Shown here one piece after another: positions 32,248 to 41,517 of a stretch of 64,000 bases of DNA. Position numbers and translations under genes: made by a program. Origin of the DNA: Rhizobiales bacterium 32-66-11 (GTDB lineage: Bacteria > Pseudomonadota > Alphaproteobacteria > Rhizobiales > Xanthobacteraceae); the NCBI GenBank assembly GCA_002304505.1, contig NCEH01000038.1:1-64000 (forward strand). Direction: 5' to 3'. The notes beneath the pieces were generated by a model, which searched no databases, was not told where the DNA came from, and was given only the letters and a program-made list of their open reading frames with translations. Position 1 is the first letter of the stretch, and every line of letters starts with the position of its first letter.

Positions 32248-33135
32248 CTAGGCGCGCTTGCGCGAGCGCTCGGCGCTGACGTTGCGCGCGATGTGGGCGG
32301 CGAGATAATCCGCGGCCTGCAACAGGCCGGGCTGGCGCTCCCAGAGGATCAGATCCACCGAGGGCAGCGTCGGCAGCCCGTCCGCCGCGCCCAGGCGGAC
32401 CAGCCCGGTGGACCGCACCGAATCGGCGAGCACGATGATGGCGGCATCCGCCAGCGCCATGGCCTGGAGGCCGGCAATGCTTTCCGAGACGCAGGCGATG
32501 CGCCAGGGGCGTCCCTGCTCGTTCAGTCCCGCCAGGGCATAATCGCGATAGAGATTGCCGTCCGGCAACATGGCGAGCGGCAGCGGATCATCCAGATGAG
32601 CTGTCCCGTCGGCGGCGCCGAGCCAGACCAGCGGCTCCGCCCGCAGAACCGTGCCACGCCCCACCTTCGGCGCTACGCCGGGCATCCGGGTGGCGATGGC
32701 GATATCGATCAGCCCGTCGGTCATGTCCTGCGCCAATTGCCGCGACAGCGCGCAGCGTACCGTCACCTCCACGCCCGGATAGCTGGCGCGGAAGCTCGCC
32801 AGGGTCTCGGGCAGGAGGAAGGCGGCATAGAGATCGGGACAGCCGAGCGTGACCCGCCCCTCGATCTCCTCGGCCGCGAGGCGCAGGCACGCTTCCTCAT
32901 GCATGCGCAGCACGGTGCGCGCATAGGGCAGCAGCATCTCGCCATGGCGCGACAACCGCAGGTGCCGCAAATCCGGCTCGAACAAGGCGCGGCCCGCCGC
33001 CTCCTCGAGCCGCTTCACCTGCAGGCTGATGGCGGGCTGGGTGCGGTTCAGCTTTCGCGCGACACGGGTCACGCTCTGCTCCTGAACGAGCATCACGAAG
33101 GTGCGCAAGAGGGTGATTTCGAGAGGACGGCTCAT
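32248..33135 (-). CDS. LysR-family transcriptional regulator
   Basis: Regulator of 295 residues: winged HTH (about 5-65; VARKLNRTQPAISLQVKRLEE) and a type 2 periplasmic-binding-like effector domain. Divergent from the ABC transporter operon, which starts 220 bp away, so it very likely controls that operon. The effector is unknown. Confidence 0.92.
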   Translation of the reverse strand: MSRPLEITLLRTFVMLVQEQSVTRVARKLNRTQPAISLQVKRLEEAAGRALFEPDLRHLRLSRHGEMLLPYARTVLRMHEEACLRLAAEEIEGRVTLGCPDLYAAFLLPETLASFRASYPGVEVTVRCALSRQLAQDMTDGLIDIAIATRMPGVAPKVGRGTVLRAEPLVWLGAADGTAHLDDPLPLAMLPDGNLYRDYALAGLNEQGRPWRIACVSESIAGLQAMALADAAIIVLADSVRSTGLVRLGAADGLPTLPSVDLILWERQPGLLQAADYLAAHIARNVSAERSRKRA

Positions 33136-33147
33136 TTCTCCTGATAA

Positions 33148-33176
33148 ATATTATTTTGCTTTTCGCAAAGCAATAT
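33148..33176. promoter_or_regulatory. Near-perfect palindrome beside the LysR start
   Basis: ATATTATTTTGC, 5-bp spacer, GCAAAGCAATAT: 12-bp arms with two mismatches and a core TTTGC-N5-GCAAA. It lies 13 bp upstream of the lysR start in an AT-rich region; a candidate autoregulatory site. Confidence 0.5.
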
Positions 33177-33258
33177 AAATTTGATTACTTGATTTAACTG
33201 AGGTCTAATTTAGGAGGACTTAGCCAATATTGATTACCCCATAGGCAACTGCGCAAAA

Positions 33259-33274
33259 TTTGATCTGAATCAAA
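33259..33274. promoter_or_regulatory. Second palindrome upstream of the ABC operon
   Basis: TTTGAT-CTGA-ATCAAA, perfect 6-bp arms, 80 bp before the first ABC gene. A possible activation site for LysR or another regulator. A weak promoter (TCGACA, 17 bp, TAATAA; 33301-33329) lies just downstream. Confidence 0.45.
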
Positions 33275-33354
33275 CGCGGATGTGCAACCGAAAAAGGCAG
33301 TCGACAAGCGGCGAGATAATAATTAATAAAATCCATGGATATAGGGGATATTAA

Positions 33355-34122
33355 ATGTCTGGTGCGTTCCTGGAGGTCTCCGGGCTGGTGAAGCATTATG
33401 GCGGCGTGGCGGCCCTGGACGGGTGCAGCCTGTCGCTTCGCAAGGGCGAGGTCACCGGCCTGATCGGACCCAACGGCGCGGGCAAGACGACCTTGCTCAA
33501 TGCGCTCACCGGGCTCGCGAAGCCCGAGGCCGGCACGGTCAGCTTCATGGGCGCCGATGTCACCGGCCTGCCCGCCCATCGCATGGCGGCGCTCGGCGTC
33601 GTGCGCAGCTTCCAGATCGTGCGCGAGCTCTCCAGCCTCACCGTGTTTGAAAACCTGCTGCTCGCCCCGCCCCACCAGATCGGCGAGCGGCTTTTGGGCG
33701 CCGTGATCTCGCGCCGCAAATGGTGGGCGCAGGAGCATGTGAACGCCGCCAAGGCCCGCACCCTGCTGGAGCGTGTCGGCCTGTGGAAGCTGGCGGATCA
33801 ATCCTCCGCCGCCCTTTCCGGCGGCCAGAAGAAGCTGCTGGAGGTCGCCCGCGCGCTGCTGCTGGAACCCCGCCTTCTCCTGCTGGACGAGCCCGGCGCC
33901 GGCGTGTCCCCGCCGCTGCGCGAGGAGATCATCCGCCTGGTGCGCGAACTGAAGGCGGAGGGCCTCTCGTTCGGCATCGTCGAGCACGACATGCACCTCG
34001 TCGGCGAAGTCTGCGACCACGTCCACGTTCTGGCCGAGGGGCGAACCTTGGTCTCCGGCTCCTTCGCCGAGGCCACGTCCGATCCCCGCGTGGTGGAAGC
34101 CTATCTGGGGCTCGCGGCATGA
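33355..34122 (+). CDS. Branched-chain-type ABC transporter ATPase (LivG-like)
   Basis: Cytoplasmic ATPase of 255 residues. Walker A GPNGAGKTT, signature LSGGQKKLLE, Walker B LLLLDEPGAGVSP and H-loop VEHDMHLV are present. First gene of a six- to seven-gene HAAT operon with stop/start overlaps; substrate unknown. Confidence 0.93.
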   Translation: MSGAFLEVSGLVKHYGGVAALDGCSLSLRKGEVTGLIGPNGAGKTTLLNALTGLAKPEAGTVSFMGADVTGLPAHRMAALGVVRSFQIVRELSSLTVFENLLLAPPHQIGERLLGAVISRRKWWAQEHVNAAKARTLLERVGLWKLADQSSAALSGGQKKLLEVARALLLEPRLLLLDEPGAGVSPPLREEIIRLVRELKAEGLSFGIVEHDMHLVGEVCDHVHVLAEGRTLVSGSFAEATSDPRVVEAYLGLAA

Positions 34123-34856
34123 TCGAAAACCGCGAAACCGACGCCCTGCGGGTGCAGGGGCTGCGCGCCGGCTACGGGCGCGGCGGTGATATCGTGTGCG
34201 GCATCGATTTCGCGCAGCGGGCGGAATCCATCATCGCCGTGATCGGCCCCAACGGATCGGGAAAATCCAGCTTCATCAAGACCATCGCCGGCCTGTTGCC
34301 GGCCCGCGCAGGATCCATTTCGGTGACCGGAAGCGATGTCACCGCCCTCTCCCCGGCACGCCGCGTCTTCGCCGGCCTCGCCTATGTGCCCCAGGAGGCC
34401 AATGTCTTCCGCAGCCTCACCATCCGCGAGAATCTCAAGCTCGCCACGGAATTCCTGCGCGGCCGCCCCGGCATCGGGCGCGAGCAGGAGGAGCGGGTGC
34501 TGAGCCTGTTCCCCGAGATCGCCGCCCGGCCCCGCACGCTCGCCGGCAACCTCTCCGGCGGCCAGCGGCAGATGCTGGCCTTCGCCTGCGCCCTGCTCGC
34601 CAATCCGGAAGTGCTGCTGCTGGATGAACCCTCCGCCGGACTGTCGCCGAAGATCGTGAGCCAGACCATGGAGGCCATCACCCGCGTGCGCGAATCCGGC
34701 GTCACCATCCTATTGGTGGAGCAGAATGTCTCCGCCGCCCTGAAGATCGCCGACGAAGTGGTGGTGCTGGTGGCCGGGCGCCTCAGCCTGCGCGCGCCGG
34801 CGAAAGACGTGAAGCCACATGATCTTGCCAGCCTGTTCTTCGGAAAGGCGGCCTGA
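34119..34856 (+). CDS. Branched-chain-type ABC transporter ATPase (LivF-like)
   Basis: Second ATPase, 245 residues. Walker A GPNGSGKSS, NLSGGQRQML, LLLDEPSAGLSP, LVEQNVSAAL. The ATG at 34119 overlaps the TGA of the preceding gene. Pairs with the LivG-like ATPase to energise the two permeases. Confidence 0.93.
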   Translation: MIENRETDALRVQGLRAGYGRGGDIVCGIDFAQRAESIIAVIGPNGSGKSSFIKTIAGLLPARAGSISVTGSDVTALSPARRVFAGLAYVPQEANVFRSLTIRENLKLATEFLRGRPGIGREQEERVLSLFPEIAARPRTLAGNLSGGQRQMLAFACALLANPEVLLLDEPSAGLSPKIVSQTMEAITRVRESGVTILLVEQNVSAALKIADEVVVLVAGRLSLRAPAKDVKPHDLASLFFGKAA

Positions 34857-34857
34857 C

Positions 34858-35718
34858 ATGGCACAGCTTTTCCTGAACGGCCTGGTGACGGGCCTGCTGC
34901 TCGCCCTGCCCGCCCTGGCGCTGACGCTGGTGTTCGGCATCCTGAAGTTCGCGAATTTCGCGGTGGGCGCCCTGCTCACCTTCGGGGCCTATGCCGGCTT
35001 CGTCGCCAATGTGCAATTCGGCTGGCCGCTGCCGCTCGCCGCAGCCTTTGCCGCTTTGTGCGTGGCGCTGGCCTCGATTATCGCGGATGCGCTCGTCTTC
35101 GAGCGGCTGCGCGAGCGCGGCTCCATCACTTTGCTGGTCGCCTCCATGGGTGTGTCGCTGGTGGTGGAGAACATCTGCCGCTTCTTCTTCGGCAATGCCG
35201 CCCGCAGCTTCGATGTGACGCTCGCCCGGCCGATCCGCTGGCAGGGCGTGCGCATCAACCATGAGCAGATCGTGACCGCGAGCGTGGTGATCGTCGCGCT
35301 GATCCTGGTGCACCTGCTGCTGACCGCCTCGCCGCTCGGCCGGGCCATGCGGGCGGTGGCGGACAATCCCTCGCTCGCCGCGGTGCGCGGGGTGGAGCGG
35401 CGCACCGTCGCCCGCATTGCCTGGGCGCTGACGGGCGCACTGCTCGGCATCGCCGGAGTGTTGGCCGGGCTCGATCGCGCCATTGATCCGCTGATGGGCT
35501 GGAACTATCAGATCCCGATCTTCGCCGCCGCCATCCTGGGTGGCCTCGGCAGCCCGCTCGGCGCGGTCGCCGGCGCGCTGATGATCGGCCTCGCCGAGGA
35601 AATGTCGGCGCTGATCCTGCCCACCAATTACCGGCAGGTGGTGAGCTTCTGCGTCATCCTGCTCCTGCTCCTGTTCCGCACCAACGGCCTGTTCGGTGCA
35701 AAGGCGGTGCGCAAATGA
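34858..35718 (+). CDS. Branched-chain-type ABC permease (LivH-like)
   Basis: Inner-membrane permease of 286 residues with about eight hydrophobic segments and the HAAT permease landmark GRAMRAVADNPSLAAVRGV. The start ATG at 34858 follows the LivF-like stop by one base. The next gene overlaps it by ATGA. Confidence 0.93.
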   Translation: MAQLFLNGLVTGLLLALPALALTLVFGILKFANFAVGALLTFGAYAGFVANVQFGWPLPLAAAFAALCVALASIIADALVFERLRERGSITLLVASMGVSLVVENICRFFFGNAARSFDVTLARPIRWQGVRINHEQIVTASVVIVALILVHLLLTASPLGRAMRAVADNPSLAAVRGVERRTVARIAWALTGALLGIAGVLAGLDRAIDPLMGWNYQIPIFAAAILGGLGSPLGAVAGALMIGLAEEMSALILPTNYRQVVSFCVILLLLLFRTNGLFGAKAVRK

Positions 35719-36635
35719 GCGCCTATCTCGTCACCCTCGTCATCCTGGTCAGCGTCGCGGCGCTGGTCGGGCTCGCCCTGAACCTGCAATGGGGCCTTGC
35801 GGGCCTGGTGAATTTCGGCGTCTCCGGCTTCGTGGCGCTCGGCGCCTATGGGGTGGCGATTACCGCGCCGCATATCGGCTGGCTGCCGGCGATGATCTTT
35901 TCCGCCCTGCTCTGCGCCGCCATCAGCATGGCTCTGGCCTTGCTCTCGATCCGGCTGGAGGAAAATTACCTCGCCATCGTCACGATCGGCTTCGGCGAGA
36001 TCGTGCGCATCCTGCTGCTGAACGAAGGCTGGCTCACCGGCGGCGCGCTCGGCATCGCCGATATCCCGCGCCCGTTCGCCGCCATCACGCCGCCGGGCGG
36101 AGGGGACGGGGTGATCCTCGCGTTCGCCATCGCGCTCGTCGCATTGGTGTTCGTGCTGCTGGAACTGCTGGTGCGCTCGCCCTTCGGCCGGGTGCTGCGG
36201 GCGGTGCGGGACGACGCCACGGTGGCGTCCGCCCTGGGCAAGCCGGTGCTGGCGCTGCGGGTGCGGGCATTTGCCGTGGGCGGCGCGGTGATGGGCCTCG
36301 CCGGCGCGCTGCACGCCTTCTACCTCACCTATATCGACCCGAGCCAGTTCACCCCCATCATCACCGCCTATGCCTTCATGGCGGTGATCGCCGGCGGCCG
36401 CGGCTCCAATCTCGGGCTGCTGCTTGGCGCCGGCTCGATCATGGCGCTGCTGGAAGCGACGCGCTTTCTCAAGGATCTCGTGCCGTCCATCGACGGCGCG
36501 CAATTGTCGGCGCTGCGGCTCGGCATGATCGGCATCGGCATCGTGCTGCTGCTGATCCTGCGCCCGCAGGGCCTCGTGGCGGAACCGCGCCGGCGCGCGA
36601 CCGAATTCTTTCCCAATGCGAAGGGAGAAGGCTGA
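35715..36635 (+). CDS. Branched-chain-type ABC permease (LivM-like)
   Basis: Second permease, 306 residues, multi-spanning, with SPFGRVLRAVRDDATVASALG and the GGRGSNLGLLLGA segment. Overlaps both neighbours by stop/start codons, so the operon is translationally coupled. Confidence 0.93.
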   Translation: MSAYLVTLVILVSVAALVGLALNLQWGLAGLVNFGVSGFVALGAYGVAITAPHIGWLPAMIFSALLCAAISMALALLSIRLEENYLAIVTIGFGEIVRILLLNEGWLTGGALGIADIPRPFAAITPPGGGDGVILAFAIALVALVFVLLELLVRSPFGRVLRAVRDDATVASALGKPVLALRVRAFAVGGAVMGLAGALHAFYLTYIDPSQFTPIITAYAFMAVIAGGRGSNLGLLLGAGSIMALLEATRFLKDLVPSIDGAQLSALRLGMIGIGIVLLLILRPQGLVAEPRRRATEFFPNAKGEG

Positions 36636-37219
36636 TGCCTCGCGTAACCCCGCTGCCCCCCACGGCCCTGCCGCCCGAAATCGCGCAGGTGTACGAGCAA
36701 TTCGCTGGCGGCTATGCCGATTTCGCCGATCAGGCGGCGGTGCTCGCCCACGTGCCGCCGGCGCTCGATCACATCTACCGCATGCTCATGGAGCTGCGCA
36801 CCCGCGAGGGCGTGCCGTGGCGCTATATCGAGCTGGCGGTGGTGGTGGTCTCCAAGCTGAATGCCTGCCCCTATTGCGTCTCGCATCACGCCCCGCTGCT
36901 CGCTGTGGAGGGCATTCCCGCCGATGCAATCGAGGGGCTTCCCGATTCCGAGCATGAGGCCTTCGACGAGGTCGATCGCCTGGTCATCGACTATGCGCGG
37001 CTGGTGACGCAACGCGCCTGGGGCATCCGCTCCGGCGTCTTCACCCAATTGCGCGCGCATTTTTCCGAAGCGCAGGTCGTCGAGCTGACGTTCCGCATCG
37101 CGCTCTGCGGCTTCTTCAACCGGTTCAACGACGCGTTGCAGATCGACGATGGCGTGGCCGAGGCCGCGCTTCACCTTCACCCAAAAGAAGAACCAGCCAC
37201 CTCAGGAGAACAGCCATGA
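36635..37219 (+). CDS. Carboxymuconolactone decarboxylase / AhpD-like protein
   Basis: Protein of 194 residues with an AhpD-type core: KLNACPYCVSHHAPLL holds the CxxC and following His of the family. Such proteins are peroxidases or decarboxylases; which applies here is unknown. Embedded between permease and binding-protein genes with overlaps at both ends, so it probably acts on, or protects from, the transported compound's metabolism. Confidence 0.85.
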   Translation: MPRVTPLPPTALPPEIAQVYEQFAGGYADFADQAAVLAHVPPALDHIYRMLMELRTREGVPWRYIELAVVVVSKLNACPYCVSHHAPLLAVEGIPADAIEGLPDSEHEAFDEVDRLVIDYARLVTQRAWGIRSGVFTQLRAHFSEAQVVELTFRIALCGFFNRFNDALQIDDGVAEAALHLHPKEEPATSGEQP

Positions 37220-38439
37220 GCCAGTCGCCGCGTCTTACCCGCCGCCAGGTCGTTGCCGGCCTCGGCGCCCTTCCTTTCGCCGGCGCGATCCGGCCCGCCT
37301 TCGCCCAGGCCGCCGAAGTTCCGCTCGGCATGGTGCTGCCGTTCTCGGGCGCCACCGGCCCCTATGGGCCGGACATGAAGAAAGCGGCCGAACTGGTCCT
37401 CGGGCAGGTCAATGAGGCCGGCGGCATCCTCAGCGGGCGCAAGCTCAAGCTGTTCATCGAGGATTCCGAGACCAATCCCACCGTCGGCGTCACCGCCACC
37501 AAGAAGCTGCTGGAAGTCAACAAAGTGGAACTGGTGGGCGGGTTCTGGGGCAGCCCGATCGCGCTTGCCGCCAAGCCCATCATCCTGGCCGCCAACAAGG
37601 TTCAGATGGTCTCCTGCTCGGCCAATGCGGTGACCGACGGCGACACCAAGGGCCTCGTGTGGCGCTTCCAGGCCAAGAGCACGTCGTGGGGCCCGGCCGG
37701 CGCCAAGGTGATGAATTCGATCGGCGCCAAGAAAGTGGTGGTGCTGGCGCAGCAGAATCCGTTCGTAGTGGCGATGATCGAGCCCTTCAAGGCGGAGATG
37801 GCCAAGCTCGGCGGCACGGTGCTGGACGTGGTGATGTACAATCCCGACCAGCCCTCCTATCGCGCCGAAGTGGAAAAGGCGTTCGGCGGCGATCCTGACG
37901 GCGTGTTCTGCCTCTCCCTGCTGACCGATTTCACCTCGATCGCGAAGGAAGTCTATCGCGGCGGCTTCAAGTCCAAGATCGTGGCGCTGTCCATCGGCGC
38001 CGATGCGGAAGGCAAGTTCCTCCAGGCCGTCGGCCCGGAAGTGGCCGAGGGGATTTATCATCTCCAGCCCGCCCCGCCGCTCGATACCCCGTCCTACAAG
38101 AAGTTCGTGAAGGAGATGGGCGCCCCAGCCGGCACCGTGTTCCTGTTCGCTGGCAATGCCCACGACCAGATCTGCGTCACCGCGCTCGCCATGGAACATG
38201 CGAAATCCTCCGATGCGCTGGTGTGGGCCAAGTCCATCCCCGAGGTCTGCAACCCGCCCGGCGAGGAAGTGGACGATGTGGTCAAGGGGCTGGAGCTGAT
38301 CCGCGCCGGCAAGAAGATCAAGTTCGTCGGCGCCGGGGCGAGCTGCGATTTCGACGCCCGGGGCGATCAGATCAACCGCTCGTTCCTGGTTCAGGTCGTC
38401 AAGGGCGGCAAGAACACCGTCGTCGGCGTGATCTCCTGA
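37216..38439 (+). CDS. Branched-chain-type ABC substrate-binding protein
   Basis: Periplasmic binding protein of 407 residues (periplasmic binding protein type 1 fold). Twin-arginine-like N-terminus LTRRQVVAGLGALPFAGA with cleavage near AFAQA; then VPLGMVLPFSGATGPYG and the ligand-binding lobes typical of LivK-like receptors. Ligand not predictable. It overlaps the CMD-like gene by 4 bp. Confidence 0.92.
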   Translation: MSQSPRLTRRQVVAGLGALPFAGAIRPAFAQAAEVPLGMVLPFSGATGPYGPDMKKAAELVLGQVNEAGGILSGRKLKLFIEDSETNPTVGVTATKKLLEVNKVELVGGFWGSPIALAAKPIILAANKVQMVSCSANAVTDGDTKGLVWRFQAKSTSWGPAGAKVMNSIGAKKVVVLAQQNPFVVAMIEPFKAEMAKLGGTVLDVVMYNPDQPSYRAEVEKAFGGDPDGVFCLSLLTDFTSIAKEVYRGGFKSKIVALSIGADAEGKFLQAVGPEVAEGIYHLQPAPPLDTPSYKKFVKEMGAPAGTVFLFAGNAHDQICVTALAMEHAKSSDALVWAKSIPEVCNPPGEEVDDVVKGLELIRAGKKIKFVGAGASCDFDARGDQINRSFLVQVVKGGKNTVVGVIS

Positions 38440-38473
38440 TCCGCTAGCATTTTTTCAAGCCCGAACACCAGCA

Positions 38474-38496
38474 GCGCGCGGAGAGCCTCCGCGCGC
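38474..38496 (+). terminator. Strong hairpin between the binding protein and monooxygenase genes
   Basis: GCGCGCGGAG-AGC-CTCCGCGCGC: perfect 10-bp stem with a 3-nt loop, 35 bp after the stop codon. No T-run follows, so it may attenuate or stabilise the mRNA rather than end it. Confidence 0.45.
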
Positions 38497-38536
38497 AATG
38501 AGAACGCGCGCCTTCAAGGCCGCTCGGAGACGCATC

Positions 38537-39853
38537 ATGACACACCCCAAGCCCATGCATCTGTGCGGCTTCCTCATCGCCGGCCCGGTGGTGCACAGCC
38601 ACGCCATCTGGCGCAATCCGGCGCACGAGACCGCCTTCCTCAGCCTCGAGCATTATGCCCATATCGCCCGCACCCTGGAGCGCGGGAAGTTCGACTTCCT
38701 GTTCTTCGCCGACCGCCTCGCCGTCGCCGATCGCTATGGCGAGAGCCTGGAAACCGGAATCCGGCTCGGCGACCAGGATGCGACCCGCATGGATCCGCTG
38801 CCGGTGCTCGGCGCCATGGCGGCTGTGACGCACCATATCGGCCTCGGCGCCACGCGTTCCACCACCTATGACGCGCCCTATAACATCGCCCGCGAATTCG
38901 CGACGCTGGATCACCTCTCCGGCGGGCGGGTGGCCTGGAACGTCGTCACCTCCATGAACGATGGCGAAGCGCTGAACTTCGGCTCGGTGCCGCACCTCGG
39001 CCATGACGAGCGCTACGACCGCGCGGACGAATTCATGGAGGTCGCCTTCAAGCTCTGGGACAGCTGGGAAGAAGGCGCGCTGGTGCTCGACCGCGCCAAC
39101 GGCATTTATGCCGACCCCGACAAGGTCCATTACGTGAACCATCAGGGGAAATGGTTCCAGTCGCGCGGACCGCTGAACATTCCCCGCAGCCCGCAGGGCC
39201 GGCCGGTGATCATCCAGGCCGGCTCGTCGGGCCGGGGGAAGGCATTTGCGGCGCGCTGGTCGGAGGTGATTTTTGCCCTCCAACCGAACCGGGAGCGCAT
39301 GGGCGTGTTCACGCGCGATGTGCGCGCCGCGCTGGAGGCGGCCGGACGCGCGGCGGACGCCAGCAAGGTGCTGATGGCAGTGATGCCCTTCATCGGCCGC
39401 ACCCGGGCCGAGGCAGAGGAAAAGCGCGACCTGCACGATTCCCTGGTCGATCCGCGCGTCGGCCTCTCCACGCTCGCCGCCCATGCCAACGCGGATTTCT
39501 CCAGCCTGCCGCTGGATGCGCGGGTGGACGAGATCGCGGTCTCCGGCAGCCAGGGCAATTTCGCCGCGCTGCGTAGCATCGCCCCCGACGGGTCCATGAC
39601 CATCGCCGAGGCGGGGCGCGTCTATGGACGCGGCGTCATGTGCCCGCGCATCGTCGGCACGGCGCAGGATGTGGCGGACGAGCTGGCGAGCATCGTCGAT
39701 GCCGGGCTTGCCGACGGCTTCGTGATTTCGCCCGCCTTCCTACCGGATACGTTCGATGATTTCGTCGACGAAGTCGTCCCGCTCTTGCAGGCCCGCGGCG
39801 CCCTGCGGCGCGACTATCCCGGCGGCACCCTGCGCGACATGCTGGGCGCGTAG
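38537..39853 (+). CDS. NtaA/SnaA/DszA-type FMNH2-dependent monooxygenase
   Basis: Bacterial luciferase-like monooxygenase of 438 residues; family members oxidise nitrilotriacetate, sulfones or similar compounds using FMNH2 from a reductase. Typical segments: MHLCGFLIAGPVVHSH, FDFLFFADRLAV, LDHLSGGRVAWNVVTS, DPDKVHYVNHQGKWFQSRGPLN and RPVIIQAGSSGRG. Intact. Start ATG 38537 with GGAG 7 bp upstream. Follows the HAAT operon by 97 bp with a hairpin between. No flavin reductase is adjacent; the one at 47195 could serve. Confidence 0.9.
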   Translation: MTHPKPMHLCGFLIAGPVVHSHAIWRNPAHETAFLSLEHYAHIARTLERGKFDFLFFADRLAVADRYGESLETGIRLGDQDATRMDPLPVLGAMAAVTHHIGLGATRSTTYDAPYNIAREFATLDHLSGGRVAWNVVTSMNDGEALNFGSVPHLGHDERYDRADEFMEVAFKLWDSWEEGALVLDRANGIYADPDKVHYVNHQGKWFQSRGPLNIPRSPQGRPVIIQAGSSGRGKAFAARWSEVIFALQPNRERMGVFTRDVRAALEAAGRAADASKVLMAVMPFIGRTRAEAEEKRDLHDSLVDPRVGLSTLAAHANADFSSLPLDARVDEIAVSGSQGNFAALRSIAPDGSMTIAEAGRVYGRGVMCPRIVGTAQDVADELASIVDAGLADGFVISPAFLPDTFDDFVDEVVPLLQARGALRRDYPGGTLRDMLGA

Positions 39854-39869
39854 GGCGCCCGGCGCGCGG

Positions 39870-40752
39870 CTACACCCAGTCCGGCGGCAGGTCGGGGCGG
39901 AAGGAGAGCGGATGCGGGGCATCGCGATAAGTGACGCCCGGCAGGATGCACAGCATCTCGAACAGCAGGTTCGCCCCGATCAGTGCCGTGTTGCCCGTGG
40001 TGTCGTACGGCGGCGACACCTCCACCAGGTCGAACCCCACGATGTCGAGCCCGTGCAGGCCCCGGATGAGTTCCAGCGCCTGGGGCAAGGTGAGGCCGGC
40101 CGGCTCGATGGTTCCCGTGCCCGGCGCGATCGAGGGGTCGAGGCTGTCGATATCGAACGAGATATAGGTGGGCCGGCCCATGAAGCGGGTGCGGATCTCG
40201 CGCGCCAGATCGGCGAGCGAGCGGTGCCAGCAGCGTTCCGCCGGCACCACCCACACGCCAAGACCGCGCTGCCAGTCGAAATCGTCAGCCGCATAGCCCG
40301 AGCCGCGCAGCCCCACCTGGACCATGAAGCGCGGATCGACCAGCCCTTCCTCCAGCGCCCGCCCCATGGTGGTGCCGTGGGCGATGCGCTCGCCGAACAT
40401 GGTGTCGTTCACATCCGCATGGGCATCCACATGCGATGAGATCCACCGAGCGTTCCAGGCTGTAGGGGTTGGTGGCGACGTCGCCGAGATCCGCGATCGC
40501 GAGGCTGTCGAACGGCGCGGCGCGCGTGGCCACGTTGTACGGGCGCACGAACACGGATTCGGTGCGGATCTGGCGCGGCCCGAAGCGGGTGCCGGCGCGG
40601 TTCGAGGTGCCCACGTCCAGCGGCACGCCGATGAAGCCGGCATCGAGCTGCGCGGGATCGGCGATGTGCGGCAGGCGCATCATGGTGGCGATGCCGCCGA
40701 AGCGCGGCATGTCGTTTCCGCTCAGCGGAAGGTGACGGGGGCGGTCGGTCAT
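39870..40752 (-). pseudogene. Agmatinase/ureohydrolase, frameshifted by internal deletion
   Basis: Arginase/agmatinase family, normally a binuclear Mn hydrolase releasing urea. The N-terminal part (ATG 40752) reads to NPYSLERSVDLI, then shifts near 40438. The C-terminal part restarts in another frame at HVDAHADVND and continues with ISFDIDSLDPSIAPGTGTIEP (metal Asp residues) to 39870. The segment with the first metal ligand (GGDH) is missing. The offset demands a loss of 3n+2 bases; roughly 110 bp by family comparison. Inactive as written. It converges on the monooxygenase gene, 16 bp away. Confidence 0.87.
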
Positions 40753-40878
40753 GGGGAATCCGTAAGCAAGACGAGCCTCAGCCTAGGATGCCGCGTGCAG
40801 CGCACCAAGAGCCCATGGGCGCGCCGGACCCGCGCGCGCGATTCCGGCGATGCTTTTTTTGGCGCGAAGCGCCGCGTA

Positions 40879-41517
40879 TCATTTCATCCAGCCGGGAAAT
40901 ATCGCGCCCAGCCCGCCCGCGATCATTTCCATGGCGATGGCGGCGAGGATTATGCCCATCAAGCGCTTGGAGATGGAGAGCGCGGTCGGCGTGAGCCGCG
41001 CGCCGAGCCACGGCGTGAGCGCCATCGCGCCGGCGAAGAAGATCAGATAGCCGATCAGGCCGATATAGAAGGCGGCAATATCGCTCGGCCCATGCGCGGA
41101 CTGGGCGAAGATGATGATCGTCGCCATGGCCCCCGGCCCGAGCGCAATCGGCAGGCCGAGCGGATAGACGCCGGCATTTTCAACCGACTTGAACTGCTCC
41201 TGTTCCGCAGCGGCCCCATGATGCGAGGGATGATCGTCGCCGCTGAGCATCGAGAGCGCGATCAACAGCACGATCAACCCGCCGGCCAGGCGGAAGTGCG
41301 CGACGTTGATGCCGAACACCGTCAGCAGAGCATGCCCGGCGAGCGCGCAGACCAGCGCGCCGATGCTCACGGTCGCGATCATGGCGATCAAGGTGCTGCG
41401 CCGCGTGGCGGGCGTGGCATCGGCCGTCAGCGCCAGGAAAATCGGCGCGATGCTGAGCGGACCCATGATGGCGAACAGGGCCGCGAACAGTTTTGCGGAC
41501 AATGAGAAGTCGATCAT
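40879..41517 (-). CDS. MarC-family integral membrane protein
   Basis: Protein of 212 residues from the ATG at 41517 with six hydrophobic segments, matching the MarC/UPF0056 family (LFAALFAIMGPLSIAPIFLAL split by a Pro; YPLGLPIALGPGAMATII). Despite the name, no drug-resistance role is established; function unknown. A His/Asp-rich cytoplasmic or periplasmic loop (GDDHPSHHG) sits mid-chain. Confidence 0.88.
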   Translation of the reverse strand: MIDFSLSAKLFAALFAIMGPLSIAPIFLALTADATPATRRSTLIAMIATVSIGALVCALAGHALLTVFGINVAHFRLAGGLIVLLIALSMLSGDDHPSHHGAAAEQEQFKSVENAGVYPLGLPIALGPGAMATIIIFAQSAHGPSDIAAFYIGLIGYLIFFAGAMALTPWLGARLTPTALSISKRLMGIILAAIAMEMIAGGLGAIFPGWMK

